Source: JBBRTJ01 sp038244535 (GTDB lineage: Bacteria > Actinomycetota > Acidimicrobiia > Acidimicrobiales > Ilumatobacteraceae). Taken from it: a DNA stretch of 18,707 nt. Made by a program: the position numbers and the translations under genes. Each line of letters starts with the position of its first letter. Within the stretch, counting starts at the first letter, position 1. The stretch is taken from positions 1-18,707 of the forward strand of contig JBBRTJ010000074.1 in assembly GCA_038244535.1 (NCBI GenBank), read 5' to 3'. Positions 7,380-14,026 of the stretch are shown here, piece after piece. The notes below the pieces were generated by a model that saw only the letters and a list, made by a program, of their open reading frames with translations, did not search any database and was not told where the DNA came from.

Positions 7380-7541
7380 ATGAGCAGCGACGAAGTTCGA
7401 GCCGACGAGATCGATGACACCGAGGGTCACAGGTTTGCCTTCCGCGAGTCGAACGCCGAGCTCGAGGGTCTCGAGGCGCCCGCGGGCCGACCAGCGATCT
7501 CCGACGCCGAGGACACCGAAGGACATCGGATCGCCCCCTGA
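7380..7541 (+). CDS. 53-aa repeat peptide with two DTEGHR motifs, unknown function
   Basis: A small acidic peptide beginning MSSDEVRADEIDDTEGHRFA and ending EDTEGHRIAP. The hexapeptide DTEGHR occurs exactly at residues 13-18 and 45-50, each followed by a hydrophobic residue, alanine and a residue near a cleavable-looking end. The two DNA copies differ at four of six codons, all synonymously, which argues for selection on the peptide and so for a real gene. It has no cysteine, signal peptide, double-glycine leader or membrane segment. A GGAAAGG site 8 nt before the ATG supports this start. It is divergent from a Crp/Fnr regulator and convergent with a GAF-subtilase gene whose stop is 51 bp away. 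It might be a protease substrate, a RiPP-like precursor or a small adaptor. I do not recognise a named family. Confidence 0.75.
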   Translation: MSSDEVRADEIDDTEGHRFAFRESNAELEGLEAPAGRPAISDAEDTEGHRIAP

Positions 7542-7544
7542 ACT

Positions 7545-7602
7545 CGCGGCGGTGGTGAGGTCGGGCTTTCCCAGGGAAGGGGGGCCCGCCCTCACTGCCG
7601 CG
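7545..7602. terminator. Long imperfect hairpin, candidate bidirectional terminator between peptide and protease genes
   Basis: CGCGGC/GCCGCG (7545-7550 with 7597-7602), an internal loop, GTGAGG/CCTCAC (7555-7560 with 7590-7595), a single mismatch, CGGGC/GCCCG (7562-7566 with 7584-7588) and an apical TTCC/GGAA make an almost continuous 58-nt stem. It begins 4 nt after the peptide stop and contains the protease stop codon (7592-7594). No T-tract follows. Confidence 0.55.
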
Positions 7603-8848
7603 CGTTCGCGGCAAGTGCGGCCAGCACCGTCCGGGCCTGCCAGCCCGTCATGGCCGGGTGCGCGCCGCGAAGCCGGGCGAGGTGCCCGGCGATCACCGGC
7701 GCCGCAAACGAGTTCCCCGACGCCCTGATCGTCCCGTGGTCCTGCCATGCCACCTTGACGTCGAGGCCGGCGGCGCCCCACTCGGCGGGAGGGTTCGGGT
7801 TGTACCACCACTGACTGCGGTCCGCCGTCGGCGCGGCAGCGACGGAGAACACCGATGAGAACTCGCTCGGGTAGCTGGCCTTGCGTTCGTTGGCTAGCGC
7901 CGACACGAGCAAGATGCGGCCGTAGGCGGCCTGGTCGCACAGGTCGTGAAACGTGCCGAACCACTCGTGGTTGGTGGTCGACAGGCTGAGGTTCACGACG
8001 TCCATGCCGTTCTCGATGCACCAGTCGAGGCCGTAGGCGAAGATCCCGGCCTTGCCCGTCAGTCGCTCGCCCAGGACCCGCACGCTGTAGAGCTCACACT
8101 CGGGTGCGAGCTGACGGATGATCGCCGCGCAGGCCGTTCCGTGACCGTAGAGGTCGTCGTGCGGCCCCACGACGTACCGGATGCCGTGTTCGGCTTCGGG
8201 GTCGTGCTCGACGATCACCGCGCCCTGAACGGCGCCGACCAGTGGATGGCTGGCGTCGATCCCGCTGTCGACGATGGCCACCTTGACTCCCCGTCCCGAT
8301 GCGTCCCCGAAGGCCCAGGCGCGGTCGAGGCCCGCGAGGTCGATGGCGGGTGCGGCACCGATTCGCCCGGGCACGAACGTCTCGGCCCAGGCCGGGAGCC
8401 CATCGGCGACCCGATCGAGCAAGGACAGCACAGCGGCCACCTCGCCGTCGTCGCCGAGCAGGGGCAGCGCCAGCATCGAGCGGGGGACGTAGCCGGTGGC
8501 CTCGGCCACGTCGGCGGCGAATCGAGGGTCGTCGCGAACGTCTCCGACCTCGAGCGCCTGACCCGAGGCGGCCACGTAGCCGGCGATGCCCGTCGAGATG
8601 GGGAGCACCGTCCCGATGATCTCTCCCGCGCCCCGTCCGCTGGCGGCGACGAAGCGCAGCGATCGGCCGTCAGGTTGGACGACGGCCACCGAGCAGGCTC
8701 CGGCGGACGCCATGCGGCGGGCGGCGTCGCACTGCGCGGTGAGAACAGCATCACGGTCAAGCACGTGAGCCACGCGGGTCATCTCGGCATCGAACAGCGA
8801 GCGGATCAGCTCCACCAGGCCCGCCTCGGCTGCTCCTCGCTCAGTCAT
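7592..8848 (-). CDS. Cytosolic GAF-domain subtilisin-like (S8) serine protease
   Basis: 418-aa protein with no signal peptide, propeptide or membrane segment. Residues about 30-150 look like a GAF sensor domain (ASAGACSVAVVQPDGRSLRF, STGIAGYVAASGQALEVGDV, PRSMLALPLLGDDGEVAAVL). Residues about 180-415 are a subtilase: catalytic Asp194 in VAIVDSGIDASHP, His236 in LYGHGTACAAI, oxyanion Asn320 in SALANE, and Ser380 in ASGNSFAAPVIAGH. All triad residues are present, so it should be active. A GAF domain fused to a leaderless subtilase suggests an intracellular protease gated by a small ligand or redox state; that is inference. It converges on the DTEGHR peptide gene, a possible substrate. Start chosen at the ATG at 8848; an ATG at 8902 would add 18 residues and place the 8896-8915 dyad partly in the gene. 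Confidence 0.9.
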   Translation of the reverse strand: MTERGAAEAGLVELIRSLFDAEMTRVAHVLDRDAVLTAQCDAARRMASAGACSVAVVQPDGRSLRFVAASGRGAGEIIGTVLPISTGIAGYVAASGQALEVGDVRDDPRFAADVAEATGYVPRSMLALPLLGDDGEVAAVLSLLDRVADGLPAWAETFVPGRIGAAPAIDLAGLDRAWAFGDASGRGVKVAIVDSGIDASHPLVGAVQGAVIVEHDPEAEHGIRYVVGPHDDLYGHGTACAAIIRQLAPECELYSVRVLGERLTGKAGIFAYGLDWCIENGMDVVNLSLSTTNHEWFGTFHDLCDQAAYGRILLVSALANERKASYPSEFSSVFSVAAAPTADRSQWWYNPNPPAEWGAAGLDVKVAWQDHGTIRASGNSFAAPVIAGHLARLRGAHPAMTGWQARTVLAALAANARQ

Positions 8849-8895
8849 CAGCGGGCCGCGCGAGCTCTGGTTCGGTCGTGTCGGCACCCATTGCC

Positions 8896-8915
8896 CGGGC
8901 ATCCTGGCATGCCCG
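8896..8915. promoter_or_regulatory. Perfect 7-6-7 inverted repeat between the protease and phosphatase genes
   Basis: CGGGCAT (8896-8902), spacer CCTGGC and ATGCCCG (8909-8915) form a perfect 20-bp dyad in the 108-bp region between two divergent genes. It lies just upstream of where the phosphatase -35 would be and about 48 bp before the protease ATG. The geometry fits a dimeric regulator; the factor is unknown. Confidence 0.4.
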
Positions 8916-8942
8916 TCGCGTGGTGCCGGAGCCTGTGCTCGG

Positions 8943-8948
8943 TAGCGT
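8943..8948 (+). promoter_or_regulatory. -10 element (TAGCGT) of the histidine phosphatase gene, predicted leaderless
   Basis: TAGCGT is followed by 8 nt (cgccggtc) and the GTG at 8957. It supports the GTG rather than upstream in-frame start codons. Confidence 0.45.
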
Positions 8949-8956
8949 CGCCGGTC

Positions 8957-9628
8957 GTGACCAAGCTCGTCTTCGTACGCCACGGTGAGTCGAACGCGAC
9001 CGTCGAACGTCGGATCGGGGGACCGCTGACCTGCACTGGACTCTCCCCTTTGGGATGGAAGCAGGCTGCCGCGCTCGCCGAGCGGCTGGCTCGCACAGGC
9101 GAGATCATCGCCGATGACCTCGTGTCGTCCACGATGCCCCGTGCGTTCGAGACGGCTGACGTGCTGAGCGCCGCGCTCGGATCGCTTCCGGTCGAGCGCA
9201 AGGTCGAGCTGATCGAGCACGACCCGGGGCCCGACTGCGACGGTCTGACCTTCGCGGACTACGTGGCCCGCTTCGGCGAGGGTGACTGGCAGCGGTGGCA
9301 GACCGACCCGTACTCGGTCGGGTTCCCCGGTGGCGAGACCCTCGCCGCGTTCCAGCACAGGGTGGCTACCGCGGTGCACACGCTGGCCGAGGCTCGCTCT
9401 GGACGCACCGTGGTGGTCGTGGTCCATGGAGGGGTCATCGACGCCGCGCTGCGGTCGCTCCTGCGCCTGCCGATGGTCGGGGGCTTCGAGCTGCACACGG
9501 TCAACACATCGCTCACCGAAGTCGAGCGGGCCGGTCGCGCCTGGCGGCTGCTGCGCTACAACGACGCCGCCCACCTCGAAGGGCTGCCGGGGTCGACGCC
9601 GGCGGGATCGTCGGCCGCCTCGGGCTAG
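8957..9628 (+). CDS. Histidine phosphatase (phosphoglycerate-mutase-like) family protein
   Basis: 223-aa cytosolic protein starting (GTG) TKLVFVRHGESNATVERRIG. The RHGE motif carries the phospho-accepting histidine (about residue 9); the second catalytic histidine is in TVVVVVHGGVIDAALR, and SSTMPRAFETADVL matches the conserved SxxxRAxxTA strand-helix of the superfamily. Members (known) include cofactor-dependent phosphoglycerate mutases and many phosphatases acting on sugar phosphates, nucleotides or cobalamin precursors. The substrate cannot be read from the sequence, and the long family-wide variation makes a mutase role no more likely than a phosphatase role. It is divergent from the GAF protease and 35 bp upstream of an SDR gene that has its own promoter. 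The Gly/Ser-rich C-terminal tail looks unstructured. Confidence 0.88.
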   Translation: MTKLVFVRHGESNATVERRIGGPLTCTGLSPLGWKQAAALAERLARTGEIIADDLVSSTMPRAFETADVLSAALGSLPVERKVELIEHDPGPDCDGLTFADYVARFGEGDWQRWQTDPYSVGFPGGETLAAFQHRVATAVHTLAEARSGRTVVVVVHGGVIDAALRSLLRLPMVGGFELHTVNTSLTEVERAGRAWRLLRYNDAAHLEGLPGSTPAGSSAASG

Positions 9629-9648
9629 GAGCCGAGGGATCGGTTCCC

Positions 9649-9654
9649 TACACT
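9649..9654 (+). promoter_or_regulatory. -10 element (TACACT) of the SDR-GMC operon, predicted leaderless
   Basis: TACACT, a close match to the TAnnnT consensus, is followed by 9 nt (cgccccctc) and the ATG at 9664. It lies in the 35-bp gap after the phosphatase gene. Confidence 0.5.
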
Positions 9655-9663
9655 CGCCCCCTC

Positions 9664-10491
9664 ATGGGCATGCTCGACGGGAAGGTCGCCATCGTCATCG
9701 GTGGCCACAGCGGATTTGGTGAGGCCATCAGCCACACGTTCGCCCGGGAGGGCGCTCATGTCGTGGTCGCCGCGAGGCGTGAGGCGCTCGTGAACGAAGT
9801 CGCCGCTGCGGTCAACGGCACCGGCGTGCGCTGCGACATCACCGATGACGACGCCGTGTCAGCCATGGTGGCCGACGTGGTCGACGCGCACGGGACGCTC
9901 GACATCGCCGTCAACTGCGCCGGTTACGAGCAGAGCACGCCGATCCGTGACCTCACGCCAGACAAGCTCAAGGCGATGCACGACGTCCAGCTCGTCGGCG
10001 CGCTGTACTTCCTCCGGCACTGCTGCAACGCCATGGCCGACACCGGCGGAGGGTCGTTCGTCTCGCTCAGCTCGCTCACGGCGCACAACCCAGCGATCGG
10101 GCTCACCGCCTATGCCTCGGCCAAGGCCGGACTCGAGTACGCCACACAGATCGCGGCCGTCGAGTACGGCAAGGCCCTGGTGCGCGTCAACGCCATCGCG
10201 GCCGGGCTCATCGAAACTCCGATGACCCACCACATCTTCCAGAGCCCGATCGCGGTGCAGGCGATGATCGAGATCACGCCGCTCGGCTTCATGGGCCACC
10301 CACAGCACATCGCCGACGCCACGCTGTTCCTGTGCGGGCCCCACAGCTCGTTCATCACCGGCCAGACGCTCTGCGTCGACGGCGGCTCGTCGTTGCTGTC
10401 GTTGCCCACGCCCCAGATGTACGCAGATGTGGCGGGCCGGTTGGCTGCCGACCTGGCGGCGGGCGTCGCTCACCGACCGCCGGCGTCCTGA
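9664..10491 (+). CDS. Short-chain dehydrogenase/reductase (SDR)
   Basis: 275-aa classical SDR with a Rossmann fold. The cofactor-binding turn is IGGHSGFG (12-19), a variant of TGxxxGxG in which GHSG replaces the usual residues; NCAG (84-87), catalytic Ser137 and the Tyr150-xxx-Lys154 pair (YASAK) follow at normal spacing, and TPLGFMGHPQHIADATLFLC plus ITGQTLCVDGG is the usual C-terminal region. Such enzymes (known) oxidise alcohols or reduce ketones with NAD(P)(H). The substrate is not evident. It is the first gene of a pair with the GMC oxidoreductase that starts 11 bp after its stop, so the two probably act on related alcohols. The tail after residue 245 is longer than in minimal SDRs. Confidence 0.92.
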   Translation: MGMLDGKVAIVIGGHSGFGEAISHTFAREGAHVVVAARREALVNEVAAAVNGTGVRCDITDDDAVSAMVADVVDAHGTLDIAVNCAGYEQSTPIRDLTPDKLKAMHDVQLVGALYFLRHCCNAMADTGGGSFVSLSSLTAHNPAIGLTAYASAKAGLEYATQIAAVEYGKALVRVNAIAAGLIETPMTHHIFQSPIAVQAMIEITPLGFMGHPQHIADATLFLCGPHSSFITGQTLCVDGGSSLLSLPTPQMYADVAGRLAADLAAGVAHRPPAS

Positions 10492-10502
10492 CCGGTAGCG
10501 GC

Positions 10503-11963
10503 GTGCACCCCACGCACGTCGTCATCGGGGCCGGATCTGCCGGGGCAGTGGTTGCGGCGCGGCTGTCCGAGGACCCGGCGCTGTCGGTCCTGCTGCTCGA
10601 GGCCGGACCTGATGTGACGGGCCAGACGACGCCCGCGGCGGTCAGTGGGCCGAGCTTCTTCGAGGCTCTGGCTGAGCCAGGGTGGACCTGGCCCAACCTC
10701 GTCGCCACCCGGGTCACGGGGCGCCCGGCGAAGCCGTACCTCCGCGGCCGTGGCGTCGGTGGTTCGAGCGCTGTCAACGCCATGGTGGCGATGCGGGGCT
10801 TGCCTGCCGACTATGACCGCTGGGCGGCCGCGGGGGCCACGGGGTGGGCGTGGGCTGATGTGGCGCCGACGTTCACCTCCCTGATCGAGCATGGGCCGGT
10901 GGTCGTCGAGCGGGTCGACCCCTCTGCATGGGGTGCGGCGTCAGCGGCGTTCGCGGCCGCGGCCCGGGCTGCGGGCCACCCGTGGTGCGCCGATAACGAC
11001 GTCCCCGGCACGCTCGGCGTCGGTCCGGTCGCGCTCACCTCGCGCGCCGGTCGCCGCTGGAGCACGAACGACGCCTACCTCGAGCCGGCTCGCCGGCGAC
11101 CCAACCTCGAGGTGCGCGGGGACGTACTCGTTGATCGAGTGATCATCGAGCGAGGCCGCGTGGTCGGGGTCCGCCTGGCGGCGGGCGAGGAGATCGAGAC
11201 GGGTTCGGTGGTGCTGAGCGCTGGTGCCATCCACTCGCCTGCCCTGCTCCTGCGCAGCGGTTGCGACCGCCCGGGCGTCGGTGCCGGTCTGCTCGACCAT
11301 CCTGGTGCCAGCTTCACCTTGCTCCTGCGTCCAGAGGCGAGAGCCTCGTCGCCCCACGTCCGCCCCTTGGAGTGCCTGCTGCGGTGGTCGAGCCCAGGGG
11401 GCGACGGTGACCTGCAGGGGCTTGTCACCAACGTGCTCGGGGCCGGCGAGGGAGCCGTGTCGATGGGTCTGCTCATGGCCGCGCTGATGGACTCGGCGTC
11501 GCACGGGTCGGTGCGACTGGCGTCGAGCGATCCGACGGTCGATCCCATCGTCGACCAGGCGATGCTGGCCACCGAGCACGACCGGTCTCGCCTCCGAGGT
11601 GCGCTGCGCCACCTCTTGGCGCTGTGCGAGCACAAGGCGATGGCAGGCGTCATCGATCGGGTTGTCGCCGACGAGCAAGGAACGCCGGCCAGGGAGGTGG
11701 CCGGCGACGACGACCGCCTGGACGCTTGGATCGAAGATCACGTCGGCGATCACGTCCATGCGGCAAGCACGTGTCGGATGGGCCAGCCCGACGACCCCAT
11801 GACCGTGGTCGATCCGGCGTGCCGGTACGTCGGCGTCGAGGGCCTCCGCGTCGCCGATGCCTCGGTGCTTCCGTCGTTGCCCCGGGCCAACCCGCACTTG
11901 AGCGTGGTGATGGTGGGCGAACGCATCGCAACGATGATGAGGCGCGATCTCGGCTCGCGATGA
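10503..11963 (+). CDS. GMC-family FAD-dependent oxidoreductase
   Basis: 486-aa flavoprotein with a GTG start 11 bp behind the SDR stop. The N-terminus HVVIGAGSAGAVVAARLSED is the FAD-binding motif (GAGSAG 9-14), followed by LLLEAGP and RGRGVGGSSAVNAM (81-94), the first GMC signature. The active-site pair is His419 in HAASTCRMG and His465 in ANPHLSVVMVGERIA. GMC enzymes (known) oxidise alcohols such as choline, glucose or long-chain alcohols using FAD. At 486 aa it is short for the family and lacks large insertions, which resembles the mycofactocin-associated MftG group; that link is tentative. It is probably co-transcribed with the SDR, a likely alcohol-oxidising pair. No signal peptide is seen. 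Confidence 0.92.
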   Translation: MHPTHVVIGAGSAGAVVAARLSEDPALSVLLLEAGPDVTGQTTPAAVSGPSFFEALAEPGWTWPNLVATRVTGRPAKPYLRGRGVGGSSAVNAMVAMRGLPADYDRWAAAGATGWAWADVAPTFTSLIEHGPVVVERVDPSAWGAASAAFAAAARAAGHPWCADNDVPGTLGVGPVALTSRAGRRWSTNDAYLEPARRRPNLEVRGDVLVDRVIIERGRVVGVRLAAGEEIETGSVVLSAGAIHSPALLLRSGCDRPGVGAGLLDHPGASFTLLLRPEARASSPHVRPLECLLRWSSPGGDGDLQGLVTNVLGAGEGAVSMGLLMAALMDSASHGSVRLASSDPTVDPIVDQAMLATEHDRSRLRGALRHLLALCEHKAMAGVIDRVVADEQGTPAREVAGDDDRLDAWIEDHVGDHVHAASTCRMGQPDDPMTVVDPACRYVGVEGLRVADASVLPSLPRANPHLSVVMVGERIATMMRRDLGSR

Positions 11964-11973
11964 CGGCGGCAGC

Positions 11974-11979
11974 TAGGTT
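11974..11979 (+). promoter_or_regulatory. -10-like element (TAGGTT) of the CNBD gene, conventional leader
   Basis: TAGGTT lies 29 nt before the ATG at 12009, leaving room for a leader of about 20 nt that contains the ribosome-binding sequence GAGGGAAGG. It contrasts with the leaderless arrangement of other genes here. It may be chance, since the gap after the GMC gene is only 45 bp and read-through is possible. Confidence 0.3.
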
Positions 11980-12008
11980 CCCAGCATCACGACGAGGGAA
12001 GGTGCGCC

Positions 12009-12434
12009 ATGGCGAAGGCTGATCCGACGGTCGACATGCTGGCTCGCGTGCCGCTGTTCTCGGGGCTGACCCGCAAGGAACTGGCGCAGGTGCACGGCCT
12101 GTCGAAGATCTTCAAGTTCGCTCCCGGCGACACGGTCGTCACCGAGGGTGAGGCGGCGTCCCGCTTCTTCCTCGTCACCGAAGGTACGGCGCACATCATG
12201 TCCAAGGGGCGCGTGCTGCGTGTCGTCGAGGTCGGTGACTGGTTCGGCGAGCTCGCCCTGATCGATGAAGGCCCGCGGAGCGCGTCGGTCGTTGCGGTGA
12301 CCCCGATGGTCACCTTGGCCATCGCCGGCTTCAACTTCCGGCCGATGTTGAAGTCGGAGGCCTCGATCACGTTCAAGTTGCTCGTCGAGGTGGCCGGCTG
12401 GTTCCGTGACGCCCAAGCGGCCCGCCTGGTCTGA
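12009..12434 (+). CDS. Stand-alone cyclic-nucleotide-binding domain protein
   Basis: 141-aa protein that is essentially one cyclic-nucleotide-binding domain. It starts MAKADPTVDMLARVPLFSGL and has the KFAPGDTVVTEGEAASRFFL beta roll and a good phosphate-binding cassette FGELALIDEGPRSASV (79-94), with Glu81 and Arg90 placed to hold ribose and phosphate. This favours real cAMP or cGMP binding (inference), unlike the Crp/Fnr protein at 6587. There is no DNA-binding, kinase or channel domain, so it must act through a partner. It starts with a ribosome-binding site (GAGGGAAGG) and lies 45 bp after the GMC gene, on the same strand. It ends 20 bp from the convergent WS/DGAT gene. Such single-domain proteins are common in actinobacteria and their targets are mostly unknown. 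Confidence 0.9.
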   Translation: MAKADPTVDMLARVPLFSGLTRKELAQVHGLSKIFKFAPGDTVVTEGEAASRFFLVTEGTAHIMSKGRVLRVVEVGDWFGELALIDEGPRSASVVAVTPMVTLAIAGFNFRPMLKSEASITFKLLVEVAGWFRDAQAARLV

Positions 12435-12454
12435 GCGGCGCGATCGCGCGGTCG

Positions 12455-13945
12455 TCAGAGCGTGTCGAGGAGCTCGTCCATCGCGTCTTGCAGGTACGCG
12501 GTCATGTCCCACAGGTCCGGCACCAGCTCACGACACGAGATGAAGCCGAAGTCGAGACGGCCGTTGTAGCTCTGCACCGTCATGTTGAGACCCTGGCCGT
12601 CGGCGATGGCCGAGACCGGGTAGAAGTGCAAGAGCTCCGCGCCGGCAGAGTAGAGCGGGTAGTTCGGGCCAGGGACGTTCGAGATGATGAGGTTGAATGG
12701 CGGGTTCATGCGGTCGGCGATGTGGGTGCGGCTGTACATGCGCATGGCCCGTGCCGCGATTGCCGGGGGGGCGAACTCGGTGAAGTCCTGCAGCAGCTCG
12801 GCCGGCATGGCGTCGTGCATCTCCTTGGCCGACTTCATCGAACCGTGGATGCGCAGGAGGCGCTCGACCGGGTCCTCTTCGTCCGTGGCCAAGTTCGCGA
12901 GCAGGGCTGAAACCCGGTTCTGGTAGGTCGCCGACTCGCCACCCGAGCGGATGCTCACCGGCACCATGGCGATGAGGGGCTCCTCGGGAAGCATGCCGCG
13001 CTCGTCGAGGTACCGGCGCAACGTGGCCGAGCACAGCGCCATCACCACGTCGTTGAACGTGGTGCCGTAGGCGTTCTTGACCTTCTTGGCCGAGTCCAGC
13101 GGGATCGTGGTGAAGGCGAATCGCCGGTGGGCAGTCACCGACCGGTTCCACGGGGTGCGGGGGGCCGAGGTCGGCGGAAGGGCGGGGGGGTTGTCGATCT
13201 CGTTGCCCGACTGGGACCGCAGGCGCTTGCGCATCATGTCGCCGAGCGGTCCCGGCATGGGCTGAGCGGCGAGGTCGGCCATGGCCCGCAGGCCGCCGTT
13301 CTGGGTGGACTTGGCGAGCTCGCGCAGCATGCGCACGTTCAGCCGGATCAGCTTCTCCGGGCGGCGCAGGTACTCGCGCGCGGTGATGCGCAGCATCTGG
13401 TCGTTGGTGGGCACCTCCTCGGGCTCCCACTCCGGCGTGTCAGGCGACGGTCCCGATGGGCGGAAGGTCGGGTCGGGGTCGAGCAGCGTGGCGAGGAGCT
13501 GCGCGCCGGAGGCACCGTCGATGGTGGCGTGATGCACCTTGGTGAGCTGGGCGATGCGCCCGCCTTCCAGGCCCTCGATCACGTACAGCTCCCACAGGGG
13601 GCGGCTCCGATCGAGCGGGCGCCCGACGATGCGGCTGACGACCTCGGCCAGCTGGTGGTCGGTCCCGGGCGGGGGAACGGCGTGGTGGCGTACGTGAAAG
13701 TCGAGGTCGAAGTCGGGGTCTTCGATCCAGTACGGCAAGTCGAGCCCGAGCGGGACTTCGACCAGCCGTCGCCGGAACGGCTCCAACAGGTGCATCCGCT
13801 CCTCGATGATCGTCTTGGTCGCCTCGTAGCCGCCGCCCCCTGGCGCGTCCTTGGGCTCGTAGATGGTGAGCGACGAGACGTGACCGAACACGCTCGCCGT
13901 CTCCATGTTGAGGAAGCTGACGTCGACTCCTGTGAGCTGGCGCAA
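12455..13945 (-). CDS. Wax ester synthase / diacylglycerol acyltransferase (WS/DGAT)
   Basis: 496-aa bifunctional acyltransferase-type protein. The catalytic HHxxxDG motif is VHHATIDG (about 138-144), and the N-terminus (M)RQLTGVDVSFLNMETASVFG and the C-terminal block NPPFNLIISNVPGPNYPLYS with GLNMTVQSYNGRLDFGFISC match the family. These enzymes (known) transfer acyl groups from acyl-CoA to fatty alcohols or diacylglycerol, making wax esters or triacylglycerol storage lipid at the membrane or lipid droplets. The frame is open far upstream but has no ATG or GTG near the conserved start; I chose a TTG at 13945, because the sequence from there aligns with family N-termini and GGGGG lies 8 nt upstream. 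It is divergent from the MBL gene. Storage lipid seems a likely role in this organism. Confidence 0.92.
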   Translation of the reverse strand: MRQLTGVDVSFLNMETASVFGHVSSLTIYEPKDAPGGGGYEATKTIIEERMHLLEPFRRRLVEVPLGLDLPYWIEDPDFDLDFHVRHHAVPPPGTDHQLAEVVSRIVGRPLDRSRPLWELYVIEGLEGGRIAQLTKVHHATIDGASGAQLLATLLDPDPTFRPSGPSPDTPEWEPEEVPTNDQMLRITAREYLRRPEKLIRLNVRMLRELAKSTQNGGLRAMADLAAQPMPGPLGDMMRKRLRSQSGNEIDNPPALPPTSAPRTPWNRSVTAHRRFAFTTIPLDSAKKVKNAYGTTFNDVVMALCSATLRRYLDERGMLPEEPLIAMVPVSIRSGGESATYQNRVSALLANLATDEEDPVERLLRIHGSMKSAKEMHDAMPAELLQDFTEFAPPAIAARAMRMYSRTHIADRMNPPFNLIISNVPGPNYPLYSAGAELLHFYPVSAIADGQGLNMTVQSYNGRLDFGFISCRELVPDLWDMTAYLQDAMDELLDTL

Positions 13946-13995
13946 CGGGACGACCCCCTGGTGGTCTGGAGAAGTGGCCCATGGTTGCAGCAGGG

Positions 13996-14015
13996 AGCAC
14001 CTGCCACAAGGTGCT
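13996..14015. promoter_or_regulatory. Perfect 7-6-7 inverted repeat between the WS/DGAT and MBL genes
   Basis: AGCACCT (13996-14002), spacer GCCACA and AGGTGCT (14009-14015) form a perfect 20-bp dyad in the 81-bp divergent region. Its right arm contains AGGTG, the only plausible ribosome-binding sequence of the MBL gene (13 nt before the ATG), so it could act either as an operator or as an mRNA hairpin masking that site. Confidence 0.45.
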
Positions 14016-14026
14016 AAGCAACCGCT

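Noticed and set aside
7380..7541. Peptide as a lanthipeptide, lasso or double-glycine-leader precursor.
   Set aside because: It has no Cys, no GG/GA cleavage motif and no neighbouring modification enzyme. Only a looser RiPP-like or substrate role remains possible.
12438..12449. 12-bp palindrome GCGCGATCGCGC in the 20-bp gap between the CNBD and WS/DGAT genes.
   Set aside because: As RNA it gives only a 4-bp stem with a tetraloop, and such GC palindromes are frequent here. There is no support for a terminator or operator.
14015..14020. TAAGCA as a -10 for the MBL gene, 6 nt before its ATG.
   Set aside because: It lacks the conserved final T found in the other ten cases and overlaps the dyad, so I did not count it.
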